From positions 1 to 64,000 of the IMG/VR virus record IMGVR_UViG_3300021963_000002: DNA of 64,000 nucleotides; one strand, 5' to 3'. Positions 52,837-60,736 of this stretch are shown here, piece after piece. Below the pieces are notes generated by a model. It was not told where the DNA came from, did not search any database, and saw nothing but the letters and a program-made list of their open reading frames with translations. Source of the stretch: a virus. Both the position numbers and the translations under genes were made by a program. Each line of letters opens with the position of its first letter. The stretch's first letter is position 1.

Positions 52837-53774
52837 TTGCGGGGCATGCGGCGGACACCCGAGGCACGCTCGCGAGCTTGCCAGTACAGATCTTTCAGCG
52901 GGGGAACACCGTTGCTTCCAGCACGCTTGTATCCCTTCGCAGCTTCACCTCCGAGATAGGAGGCAAGACCTGCGGCATTGCCGAGCGCTTGACGCTTGAA
53001 GCCCCGACCGATGTTGCCAGAGGCAAAAGCGTTCGCTCCGCTCAGGTTGCCTGCAGCTTGAGCTGCTGACCCGAGAGCTTTGCCGTACTGGCCTTTGGCG
53101 AGGGCTTCGCCGGCTTGCACAGCGTTACCTACGCCGGAAACAGCAGCCATCGTGCCCAAGTAGGTGCCGAGCATGCGCCGGCCCGTACCCATCTTTTTCT
53201 GCTTCGCGGTCTGCTTCTTGGCGGCGGCGAGGGCTTGCGACTTCACATCACCGCCTTTGCTCTTCCCTGCACCAGCAGTGCCTTTGGTGCACTTCTTGTT
53301 GTCTGCGATGCCAGAGGCGCCGCACTTCTTGTCATCACGCTCCTCCTCTCCCTCTTCGTCAGGACCAGGGGAGGAGATCTTCTCGACTTCCATCGAGTCG
53401 GCTTTCATGCCGGTCAGGACAGCATCCAGCTCGCGGGCGAAGGCGTCTTCCTTGTAGCCGCAGCCATCGGCATACGGGGACTTCTTCATCCCCATGTCTT
53501 TTTTGCTGCACTTGCAGGAACCTTTGTTGCCGTCCTGGCAATCGCAGCCCTTTTTCATCTTGTCGTATTTGGCGCGCATGCCCATGTCCTTTTTCTCTTC
53601 TGGTTTTGCAGTTTTAGCTGCGGCTTTGAAGTCAGCTGCGCTAGGGGCGCCTTTCTGACCGGGTTTACGCATCTTTTCACCCGACCCAGCCTTGATTCGC
53701 TCGCGCTTCGCCCGAATGTTCTCATAGAGACCAGGCTTATCCTTGTCGGCACGGCCGAGGCGAGTGTCCTTCAT
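52833..53774 (-). CDS. Basic virion-region protein with cysteine module and lysine-rich head
   Basis: The 313 residues begin GLYENIRAKRERIKAGSGEK followed by KPGQKGAPSAADFKAAAKTA, a phrase common to small phage virion proteins. Then come a Cys cluster (CDCQDGNKGSCKC), an acidic patch (PDEEGEEERDDKK) and the module KKCGASGIADNKKCTKGTAG. The second half is Ala/Gly-rich with possible membrane stretches and ends LKDLYWQARERASGVRR. It overlaps its neighbours by 4 bases, so the cluster is co-translated. Confidence 0.65.
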   Translation of the reverse strand: MKDTRLGRADKDKPGLYENIRAKRERIKAGSGEKMRKPGQKGAPSAADFKAAAKTAKPEEKKDMGMRAKYDKMKKGCDCQDGNKGSCKCSKKDMGMKKSPYADGCGYKEDAFARELDAVLTGMKADSMEVEKISSPGPDEEGEEERDDKKCGASGIADNKKCTKGTAGAGKSKGGDVKSQALAAAKKQTAKQKKMGTGRRMLGTYLGTMAAVSGVGNAVQAGEALAKGQYGKALGSAAQAAGNLSGANAFASGNIGRGFKRQALGNAAGLASYLGGEAAKGYKRAGSNGVPPLKDLYWQARERASGVRRMPRK

Positions 53775-54631
53775 GTTTCCCGCGTTGGGAGTGGGGCTAA
53801 GTCTTCAAATGTGGAGGGACCGTAGCTCAAGTCCACACCCTTTCCTCTAGCGTAACGCAGCACTTCTTCCCTGTGTTTACGCCGCATCTTGTCGTATGCA
53901 GGGTCGATATCTGTGGTGTTCTCGCTATACGGAGCCAGGTAGCACCTGCACCTCGGATGTCGAGGTACTCGGATGGCGTTGCGCTTGAAAACATTCCCTG
54001 CATGGGCTGTGCAGTAAGGGCAGGAGCGGTCGTCGCTTGTGGCGTAGTACATCACAAGGTCAATGCCGTTTTGCGTGTAATACGCATTGGCCGCGTCGTT
54101 GTGAGCTCTTAGGGATTCGGTTCTTACAATGACCTCAGCCCGGGACTTGGTGACTTTTAGTCTCCTCTGCAGATCTTTGGTCATCTCTTCTGTCGGCCTT
54201 CCCTCTGCAATGCCCTGCGCTAAAACTTCAGCGGCTGCGGTTGAAAATGTTGTTCCATGTCTTTCTAGGTACCCTCGCGCTGTCCTCGCTGCTGCTATCA
54301 CTGCTTCTGCTGGGACGGTTACACCAACTTGAGAACTTGTTACAGACTTCGATAGCTGTGCAGCTAAATCTAGGCCAAACCCTGTTGACCGAGATAACAG
54401 GCGTTGAAACGCAGATAAGTATTCGTCAGCCTGGTCAGGAACAAGAGGAGGAATTAGCTCCAAAACGCGAGCGTTTCTCTCTGCTGTCTGAAATTGACCG
54501 CTTCGTAACTGACCGTAGGTACGGCGAAGAAGACGATTGAATGCTCGGTCAAGCGAGCGGTTTACGATTTCAATCACCTGCTGCTCCTCTTTTTTGAGGG
54601 CAGTGTTGAAGGACTCAATCAGATCGTCCAC
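53771..54631 (-). CDS. MuF-like head morphogenesis protein
   Basis: The 286 residues carry the phage Mu gpF / SPP1 gp7 domain: KDLQRRLKVTKSRAEVIVRT, ESLRAHNDAANAYYTQNGID, YATSDDRSCPYCTAHAGNVF, RVPRHPRCRCYLAPY. The CPYC...H-P-C-R-C arrangement is the usual metal-binding mark. The protein is a minor capsid component at the portal vertex. It lies downstream of the portal as usual, though separated from it by the 755-residue protein. Confidence 0.85.
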   Translation of the reverse strand: MDDLIESFNTALKKEEQQVIEIVNRSLDRAFNRLLRRTYGQLRSGQFQTAERNARVLELIPPLVPDQADEYLSAFQRLLSRSTGFGLDLAAQLSKSVTSSQVGVTVPAEAVIAAARTARGYLERHGTTFSTAAAEVLAQGIAEGRPTEEMTKDLQRRLKVTKSRAEVIVRTESLRAHNDAANAYYTQNGIDLVMYYATSDDRSCPYCTAHAGNVFKRNAIRVPRHPRCRCYLAPYSENTTDIDPAYDKMRRKHREEVLRYARGKGVDLSYGPSTFEDLAPLPTRET

Positions 54632-54632
54632 T

Positions 54633-56900
54633 TCAGAAGTCTGCTGCGTTCATAGTTAGGCCGCCGTCCCCGTCGTCCTGAAAGCCCCACCGCTTGTAGA
54701 TCCTGTTTCGGGCTTTCTCGGAACCGTCACCCACCGCTCCCTCAGCGAACAGTGTTGAGCCTTTTGGCATGTGGGATGCCTGATCCTTGATCATGGCTCG
54801 CGCTGTGTTGAAGATTCGGCGAGCTTCGGTGGCGGATCTTGGGGTTTCTCTTGTCAGGCTGCTGTTGACCGTGAAGGTAACGGTCCACTCGTTGGCGCGG
54901 CCTTGGCTCTTTTCGGATCGGGCTTCGATCACGTCCCTTCCAACGCTGCCGATGCTGATGAATTCCTCGCCTTTCTTGAAGCGGCCTGTCACGAAGCCCT
55001 GTCTGGCGTTAATGCCCAAGACCTCAATCGGTGATGAGGCGTGATTGGCCATGACACCTAGAACGGTCTTTGTGGTGCCTACTGCTTTGTCCGCTTGAGC
55101 CCTGAGGGATTCGGGGACTTTCATGCGGGCTTCTTCGTACGCCTGTCGGCCCGTCTTCCCGGCCAGAGCTCTCTCAGCGGACAAAACAGCTTTTGTCAGC
55201 GCGGATTGGGCTTCTTTTCGTTTGACGAACAGGGCAACCGCAGCAGCTCCGGTGGCAGCCAGGGCGGCTTTGCCTGCAACACCTGATCCCTTCGAGCACT
55301 TCTTGGCCCTGGGGATGTGGCTCTCACCGCAGGGCTTTCCCAGGCGCTGCTCTCCTGCGGCGTCCCACTTGGCCCGGTTGGCCCAGTAGGCGGCGCTCAT
55401 CTTGCCCTTGGCGATGTTCTTCGCGTGACGTTCCTTCCACGCCAAACGACGGGCGCGATATGCCTCGGATTCCCCTTCCTTCGGCGGGCTGCCCTGAACG
55501 CCCTGTTGACCGAAGCGGATCAGCTTGACCGTCTCCCCTTCCTTTGCGAGTACCGCGTGGGACTTGGTCGGGTGGTTGGGTGTGCGCTTTGGCTGGTTGT
55601 AGTCGGAGAAGGTTTCGCCGTGATGCTCCACCTCATCACCTGTGCGGCGGCGGGGCTGGGCTCCCAACTTGCCCTGACCTTTTTCCCGCATCCGGCGGAG
55701 TGACTCGACTTCGGTTGCTGTCATGCGGCGGCCTTTGGATGCCACCCAAGGACCCTTAGCTCCCTGAGTGGCTTGCGTCTTTCCCAGGCCGGTCTTGCTC
55801 GCTTGCCGTAGGGCAACAGCACCACCTGCGAGCAGGGCAGCCGTTGCCGCTGCCTTGGCTACCTGGCGACCTCGTCCAGTGCCCTTGGTGCATTTTTTGT
55901 TGGCGGCGATGCCGGACTGGCCGCACTTCTTGTCGGTGCGTTCGTCAGCAGAGTCCAGGCCGAACCGCTCTTGCCAACTACGGCGGTCTGGTTTCGGACC
56001 TCTTTTCCCCTGGGGCTTGAGGTTGCTTGTCTGGCGGCGACCGCGACGGAATTCAGCGTTCCGCTCCTCCACCGTCTTCATCACCTTCGCGGCGGTGTTG
56101 TAGTTGCCGGTGAGAAGGCCCTCCATCTTCTGGGTGGCTTTTGTCAGGCTGGCAATCCTGCGAGTCGTCACCGACCTCTCGGCTTCCCGACGTTGGATGT
56201 CTCCGTTGATGCGGCGGATGGTTGTGTCGAGGGACCGGAGGCTGCGGCGCTGGGCTGTCGTACCTCCGTTGCTCATCCTGGTCATCAAGCTGGAGCGCTC
56301 TCGCTCGTAGGTCCCGAGCTTGTCGCGCAGTCCACTGATCCGGCTCTGCATGCGCTGGCTGCGGATCTGCGTTTGGACCATGACGCCCCGCAGTTCTCTT
56401 AGTCGCTGAACACCTTTTCGGTTCTGGGCGAAGCTGGCGCCCATGTTGGCTCCGGCCTGAAACGCGCCCACGCCCAGATTCACGACAGCAGCGGCACGTC
56501 CCGCACCGCCTGGCAGGTTGGAGAGTGCACCAGCCATTGGCGAGACAGTGCCAGCCCGGTTCGCCATCCTTCGAGTGGCCTGCGGATTCCGGGATGCCAG
56601 ATAGGCGGCACCGGCTGCTGCACCTCCTACACCTACTGCTCCAGCGATGGTTCTTAGGGCTGTATTCCGGCGTCGGCGGGCTCGTACCCCTCTGAGCTTT
56701 GTCTTCTGCTCTTCTGTCAGCTGAACTGCATTGCCTCGGGTGGGAGGTGTCTCACCCTCCCCCTTGATCCGGCAGTTCCAGTTTTTAGGGATGCAGCGAC
56801 CGCCGCAGGGCTTCCCCATGGCAGTGCATTTCCGCTGTGCTGCCACGTCACCACGGAGTGCGGCCAGGTACAGATCTTTCGCTTCGGCTCTCTTCGTCAC
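54633..56900 (-). CDS. Large basic virion-region protein with three cysteine modules
   Basis: The 755 residues include modules GKPCGGRCIPKNWNCRIKGE (~30), DKKCGQSGIAANKKCTKGTG (~325) and GKPCGESHIPRAKKCSKGSG (~540), two of them followed directly by Ala-rich hydrophobic stretches (AKAAATAALLAGGAVAL; AALAATGAAAVALFV). There is a coiled coil at about 165-275. Around 440-520 YNQPKRTPNHPTKSHAVLAK and GKMSAAYWANRAKWD form a block seen in other phage virion proteins. The C-terminus (RIYKRWGFQDDGDGG) resembles an acetyltransferase end. An internal, possibly ejected, protein is the best guess. Confidence 0.65.
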   Translation of the reverse strand: MTKRAEAKDLYLAALRGDVAAQRKCTAMGKPCGGRCIPKNWNCRIKGEGETPPTRGNAVQLTEEQKTKLRGVRARRRRNTALRTIAGAVGVGGAAAGAAYLASRNPQATRRMANRAGTVSPMAGALSNLPGGAGRAAAVVNLGVGAFQAGANMGASFAQNRKGVQRLRELRGVMVQTQIRSQRMQSRISGLRDKLGTYERERSSLMTRMSNGGTTAQRRSLRSLDTTIRRINGDIQRREAERSVTTRRIASLTKATQKMEGLLTGNYNTAAKVMKTVEERNAEFRRGRRQTSNLKPQGKRGPKPDRRSWQERFGLDSADERTDKKCGQSGIAANKKCTKGTGRGRQVAKAAATAALLAGGAVALRQASKTGLGKTQATQGAKGPWVASKGRRMTATEVESLRRMREKGQGKLGAQPRRRTGDEVEHHGETFSDYNQPKRTPNHPTKSHAVLAKEGETVKLIRFGQQGVQGSPPKEGESEAYRARRLAWKERHAKNIAKGKMSAAYWANRAKWDAAGEQRLGKPCGESHIPRAKKCSKGSGVAGKAALAATGAAAVALFVKRKEAQSALTKAVLSAERALAGKTGRQAYEEARMKVPESLRAQADKAVGTTKTVLGVMANHASSPIEVLGINARQGFVTGRFKKGEEFISIGSVGRDVIEARSEKSQGRANEWTVTFTVNSSLTRETPRSATEARRIFNTARAMIKDQASHMPKGSTLFAEGAVGDGSEKARNRIYKRWGFQDDGDGGLTMNAADF

Positions 56901-58705
56901 GGGTAGTCAAACATCGATGTTTTCAGGTGCTCGATATCGCTTTCTTCAATTTGAGTTAGACCCGTCTCCGTGCCAGGTGCGTAGGTTTGGAGCGCCTTAT
57001 TCGCAGAGCGCGACGAGTAGAAGCCCAGCAGCAGGGGTCCTGCTTCCATTGTGCCGTCTTCCCGCACAAAGTGACCGCGATAAATCTTCCTGTCGTTGAA
57101 GCGATTGCCCACCAGTACTACGTTTTCAGCATCTGAACGGTGACCCAGCTCATCCGCTAAAACACACATCCGATAGACCCCATTTGACGCATTGGCCAGC
57201 AGTGTTAGGCCGTGCATGTGGATCAGATCAGCAGAGTCAGTGTTGACTTGCTCCGGGGGCTGCTGCTCTTGAGGCGGGGGCTCAGGACTGAGCTGCTGCT
57301 CCAGAGCGGCTTGCTGACCGATATACCCCTGCACCATGGACTCCTGTTCCAGCTCCCGCTTGAGCTGCAGGGCCTGCTCCTCTTCTTCCAGGAGCACGAC
57401 GTCCATGCTGTACTCGGTGCCGGAGAAGCGTGAACGGCGCACCTCATACGGCGTCAGCACACCCATGTCGACATAGATCTTGTCCGTGTCGGCGACCTGC
57501 TTTCTGAGCTCTGCCTTGTCCTTGTCGGACTCAGAGAAGTAGGGAGGGAAGTAGACGCTCCACTCCTCAGGCACCCGGCCCCGGGTGGGGCCTTGGGGCA
57601 TCGAGAGGATGAGCTGGAAGAACTGGTTGAGCGGTTTGCGGAGGCTGTGCGTCTGGTAACGCTCGACTGACTGCGCCCAGCTCTTGTCTTCGTACTTCCC
57701 AGACTCGGAAAGACCGCCTGCAGGTGAAGTGCCGAACAGCAGAGTTTTAGGCATGTCGGCGGCTGCGACAAGGTCGTCGAGAAGCCGGTCGAACAGGTCC
57801 TGGGCACCAGACAAGCTGCGGGAGGCAAAGCTCACTTCTTCCTCCGTGTCCAGCGCCATCCCGCCGTAGAGAGATCTGGCCAGCGCGTTGGCTTCCAGGC
57901 GGGCACGGAGTGCGGACTCCTTACCGGAGGTCACCTTGCTCGCCAGACCAGGGATCTTGTGGACGAATAGGTCCATCTCATTGAGCATGGTCGCCATGCC
58001 GTCGGTGGCGCCTCGGTAGCGCTTCCACACCTCGTAGAAGGGTTGGAGGTACGACATCCCCCAGCCTTCATTGATTAGCCGTTGCCGCCAGGGAAGGAAG
58101 AGTCCGTCGAAGCGCAGGACCCTGGAGCTGTGGACGAGCAGGTATTGGAGGTCGTTCTCCTGGTAGACCGACTTGCTGGTCGAGATTCGGTAGAACTCTG
58201 GGTTGCGGTAGTTGAGGTAGTTGTAGTCGTTGGGCGTAATTTCACGTCTTGAGAGGGGGACGAGATCTGCAATGCCCCGTACAAGCTCAGGCCGAACAGG
58301 CTGATTAGGCTCCAGCCCATCATCGAGCACCATAAAGAGTGCAGAGCCTCCATAGAGTCGCTGCAGCTTGAGGGCTTCTTCGACGTAGTCAAAAAAGTCG
58401 AGGTCTTCTAGATAGTTCTCAAACGACTTTAGGGTTCCTTCGTAGTCGTCTGTCTCTTCGCTGACCTTGATGGTCGGCTGCTCAGTGACAGCAGCTTCGG
58501 CGTAAATATCAATGACGCGGCGGCACAGCGGGTCGTAGTACAGCGCCTCTAGCTCCTGCTCAGCCAGCAGTTTCGGGGTGCGGATGGCGTAGTACTCGCT
58601 CTTATCCTTCGCTGTACCCAGTCCGGTGATGGCGTTGATGAGCACGCCGTCATTCCGGATCTCGGAATCCAGTCTGATTTCAGGAGTTTCAGAAGTTTCC
58701 GACAA
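56897..58705 (-). CDS. Portal protein (DUF1073 type) with extra C-terminal domain
   Basis: The 602 residues contain YYDPLCRRVIDIYAEAAVTE, ALKLQRLYGGSALFMVLDDG, GWGMSYLQPFYEVWKRYRGA, AAADMPKTLLFGTSPAGGLS and ESGKYEDKSWAQSVERYQTH, all usual in DUF1073 portals, which form the dodecameric DNA channel. After a Gln/Pro/Glu-rich linker (~475-495) a ~105-residue domain follows: LIHMHGLTLLANASNGVYRM, VVLVGNRFNDRKIYRGHFVR. Portals usually end before this, so it is an extension. Confidence 0.85.
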   Translation of the reverse strand: MSETSETPEIRLDSEIRNDGVLINAITGLGTAKDKSEYYAIRTPKLLAEQELEALYYDPLCRRVIDIYAEAAVTEQPTIKVSEETDDYEGTLKSFENYLEDLDFFDYVEEALKLQRLYGGSALFMVLDDGLEPNQPVRPELVRGIADLVPLSRREITPNDYNYLNYRNPEFYRISTSKSVYQENDLQYLLVHSSRVLRFDGLFLPWRQRLINEGWGMSYLQPFYEVWKRYRGATDGMATMLNEMDLFVHKIPGLASKVTSGKESALRARLEANALARSLYGGMALDTEEEVSFASRSLSGAQDLFDRLLDDLVAAADMPKTLLFGTSPAGGLSESGKYEDKSWAQSVERYQTHSLRKPLNQFFQLILSMPQGPTRGRVPEEWSVYFPPYFSESDKDKAELRKQVADTDKIYVDMGVLTPYEVRRSRFSGTEYSMDVVLLEEEEQALQLKRELEQESMVQGYIGQQAALEQQLSPEPPPQEQQPPEQVNTDSADLIHMHGLTLLANASNGVYRMCVLADELGHRSDAENVVLVGNRFNDRKIYRGHFVREDGTMEAGPLLLGFYSSRSANKALQTYAPGTETGLTQIEESDIEHLKTSMFDYP

Positions 58706-58744
58706 AGTTTCGGCGCAAACTCTTTAACTCCAGACTAACTAACC

Positions 58745-59104
58745 TCAAACTTTCTCGTCGGGCGGCATTCCGTAGCTGACGCCGGTCTTGAACGCGGTTT
58801 TCAGCCACTCGTGCATCAGTCTTTCCCTTGTTTTGAGGTCAGGTTCCTGCACATCGCCGTAGAAGTACTCGCATAGGAACGTCCAGGGTCCTGAGTTTGA
58901 GGTGAACCAATCCTGAAAGAGTTCTTCTGCCCAGATCTCGTCAAGAAGCTTTGCTGCTCGCTCTTCCTCGGCGGCGCACTGTTGGTATCCCCATGCAGCT
59001 GCCAGAGCTGCGAGCTTATTGGGATCTGGTGGCCGGTTTGGAAGAGGCTTGGCGAGTTCTATCCAGTCCTCTATCAGTTCGGCTGGTGGTTCTGGGTAGT
59101 TCAT
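58745..59104 (-). CDS. Hypothetical protein upstream of the portal
   Basis: The 119 residues are acidic, W-rich and helical (ELIEDWIELAKPLPNRPPDP, AALAAAWGYQQCAAEEERAA, EWLKTAFKTGVSYGMPPDEK). The order 'P.p...l...W' with 'ALAAAWGYQQCA' is of the kind seen in small cyanophage proteins of unknown role. No family recognised. Confidence 0.6.
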   Translation of the reverse strand: MNYPEPPAELIEDWIELAKPLPNRPPDPNKLAALAAAWGYQQCAAEEERAAKLLDEIWAEELFQDWFTSNSGPWTFLCEYFYGDVQEPDLKTRERLMHEWLKTAFKTGVSYGMPPDEKV

Positions 59105-59116
59105 AAGTGGATCCGG

Positions 59117-59458
59117 CTACAGGGCTTCAAGCTCGTCAGCGATCAGCATCAGCTGGCATAAGACGAAGACAGCCCCATCGCTGTCGTCAATAACAAGATC
59201 AGCGCAATACAGGTCTTCTATCTGCTCTGCAGCAGCGCGCAGGCCGGCGGCAAGGTTGTTGATACTCAGATGCGTGGACCGGTACGCCCTCAAGACAGCC
59301 TCAGTTGCCGGTGACAACGGTGGTCCAACGGCGTGCTCGCTCATCAGGATCAGCTGTTCGTGCTCCTCTTCGGTGAGATCGCTCTCGTAAGAGTCGTCAA
59401 GGATGTCAGGCATTTGAGATGTAGAGGAACTGTCTGGAAATTCCGGAATGTTTGACAC
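59117..59458 (-). CDS. Hypothetical acidic protein, paralogue of 59499-59744
   Basis: The 113 residues have an acidic, Ser-rich start and a helical end: AAGLRAAAEQIEDLYCADLV, VLCQLMLIADELEAL. The closing LRAAA...IADE-EAL matches the neighbouring gene, so the pair probably arose by duplication. No function known. Confidence 0.55.
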   Translation of the reverse strand: MSNIPEFPDSSSTSQMPDILDDSYESDLTEEEHEQLILMSEHAVGPPLSPATEAVLRAYRSTHLSINNLAAGLRAAAEQIEDLYCADLVIDDSDGAVFVLCQLMLIADELEAL

Positions 59459-59498
59459 GTCTGGTTAATGTGTAAGCCCGCCTTGCAAGCTGATCGGC

Positions 59499-59744
59499 CT
59501 AAAGAGCTTCGATTTCATCCGCCAAGGCGATCAAATCTTCTACTTCAATCATCAAGGCGTAGGAGTGCCCACCACAGGTTTCAAACTCGTCATTTCTGAG
59601 ATGGGTGGCAGCCGCACGGAGCGCAGCAGCAACGTCCTCTTGGATCTGCTCAAGTGATTGACCGCAGGCTTGATAAGGAACGTCCCAGCGCTTGAGCGTG
59701 ACTGCGTTGAGCACGGCTTCTGCAGCGGATACTTGGTTAGTCAC
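59499..59744 (-). CDS. Hypothetical acidic protein, paralogue of 59117-59458
   Basis: GTG 59744 overlaps the preceding stop (GTGA), with AGGGCTC upstream; an ATG 57 bases earlier would give an Arg/Cys-rich shadow peptide. The 81 residues include QVSAAEAVLNAVTLKRWDVP, AALRAAATHLRNDEFETCGG and end IEVEDLIALADEIEAL, like its neighbour. Confidence 0.55.
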   Translation of the reverse strand: MTNQVSAAEAVLNAVTLKRWDVPYQACGQSLEQIQEDVAAALRAAATHLRNDEFETCGGHSYALMIEVEDLIALADEIEAL

Positions 59745-60016
59745 GAGCCCTGGCCGGCAGCACCCCGCAGGTATCCGGCTTGGAAAGCGAAGTCTGCCCA
59801 CTCGATCATGGCGGACACTCTCGCGGATTCGTCTTCTAGGCAGGCGTCGTTATTCAAGGATTCAGATAGATCCTCAACTCCCTTGTAGAACCACTGCACG
59901 AACTCCTTGGCGACTTTGCGGTCGAGTTCTTGGCTGATGTCGATGGGGAGATCGCCGTTCGCTGCTGCCTTAAGGATCCGGGCTTGCAGGGCTGTGGTCG
60001 ATTTGCTTCTGGTCAT
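59741..60016 (-). CDS. Hypothetical helical protein
   Basis: The 91 residues (ARILKAAANGDLPIDISQEL, DRKVAKEFVQWFYKGVEDLS, VSAMIEWADFAFQAGYLRGA) are helical and acidic. It overlaps both neighbours by 4 bases. No family recognised. Confidence 0.6.
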   Translation of the reverse strand: MTRSKSTTALQARILKAAANGDLPIDISQELDRKVAKEFVQWFYKGVEDLSESLNNDACLEDESARVSAMIEWADFAFQAGYLRGAAGQGS

Positions 60017-60264
60017 TTCTTTTGGAGTTCTTGAACGAGGTATTCCCTCAGAGCCTTGTCCGAGGGCGTTGGGTTGGGCTTGAGATCAATTTCCAGGATG
60101 CGAAGCTTGATCTGTCTGGTGTAGTAGTCCTCAAGCTGAGCCTTGACCTCCTGGGCCTTGGCGTAGCGGTTTTCGATTACTACCGTCCCACCTACTACAG
60201 CGGTGACGATGGTGATAGCGGCAGTGACGCCGGTCATCCAGTGCTCCCAGGAGAACGGCTTCAT
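60013..60264 (-). CDS. Small membrane protein with N-terminal anchor and coiled coil
   Basis: Eighty-three residues: a membrane span at about 12-32 (GVTAAITIVTAVVGGTVVIE), then a charged helix RYAKAQEVKAQLEDYYTRQI and a Lys-rich end. The architecture is that of an i-spanin. It overlaps the next membrane protein gene by 4 bases. It lies far from the endolysin, so a lysis function is only a possibility. Confidence 0.55.
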   Translation of the reverse strand: MKPFSWEHWMTGVTAAITIVTAVVGGTVVIENRYAKAQEVKAQLEDYYTRQIKLRILEIDLKPNPTPSDKALREYLVQELQKK

Positions 60265-60476
60265 TTGTTTCTTCGGCAGTCGAGGAAGTAGTTCGACTCA
60301 TTGCTGGCATCCATATACCGGACGACATCACAGTCCTGGTACTGGTCTACGACTTGGAACTTGGTTTCCGGGGTTGCGGCAGGAGGAAACACCGACAGCA
60401 GCAAAAGTGCCGCTGATCCAACGCCTGCAGCCGCGAGGACAAAGCTCCGATACTTTTCAAGCTCTTCTTCTGTCAT
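60261..60476 (-). CDS. Small membrane protein with exported C-terminal domain
   Basis: Seventy-one residues: short acidic N-terminus, membrane span at about 10-32 (SFVLAAAGVGSAALLLLSVF), then KFQVVDQYQDCDVVRYMDAS and NYFLDCRRNK. The 'D.Y..CDVVRY...........YFLDC' block, with two cysteines that could pair outside the membrane, recurs in small phage and cyanobacterial proteins. Coupled to the preceding membrane gene by a 4-base overlap. Confidence 0.6.
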   Translation of the reverse strand: MTEEELEKYRSFVLAAAGVGSAALLLLSVFPPAATPETKFQVVDQYQDCDVVRYMDASNESNYFLDCRRNK

Positions 60477-60508
60477 GGGAAGATTTGCTGCGTGTTTTTC
60501 ATACCCCT

Positions 60509-60736
60509 TTATGGGGTGTCGTCACTCACGACGGGGGTGGAACCGAAGAGCTTGTCGTGGGCCGTGCGGAACCAGATGGACTGCTGCAGGAAGCGGTCTT
60601 CCTCCTCCACTAAGACTTCCTTGAGGTCCTTGAGGAAGGTCACAATCTCACCCTCATCGAGGTACTCGGTAACGGCACCGCGGAGGAGACGTTTGTGGTG
60701 GGTGTCGTTGTCTGTGCTGAATGCTGGGATGGCCAT
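60509..60736 (-). CDS. Hypothetical protein directly after TerL
   Basis: Seventy-five residues: MAIPAFSTDNDTHHKRLLRG, AVTEYLDEGEIVTFLKDLKE, VLVEEEDRFLQQSIWFRTAH. A helical, acidic protein. Its ATG shares a base with the TerL stop. No family recognised. Confidence 0.6.
   Translation of the reverse strand: MAIPAFSTDNDTHHKRLLRGAVTEYLDEGEIVTFLKDLKEVLVEEEDRFLQQSIWFRTAHDKLFGSTPVVSDDTP

Noticed and set aside
54241-54540. Plus-strand frame of 99 codons beginning with a leucine-rich span and continuing as a coiled coil
   Set aside because: It lies wholly antisense to the MuF gene, whose protein motifs are clear, and has no ribosome site or neighbours on its strand. The hydrophobic start mirrors Ala/Arg codons of the real gene.
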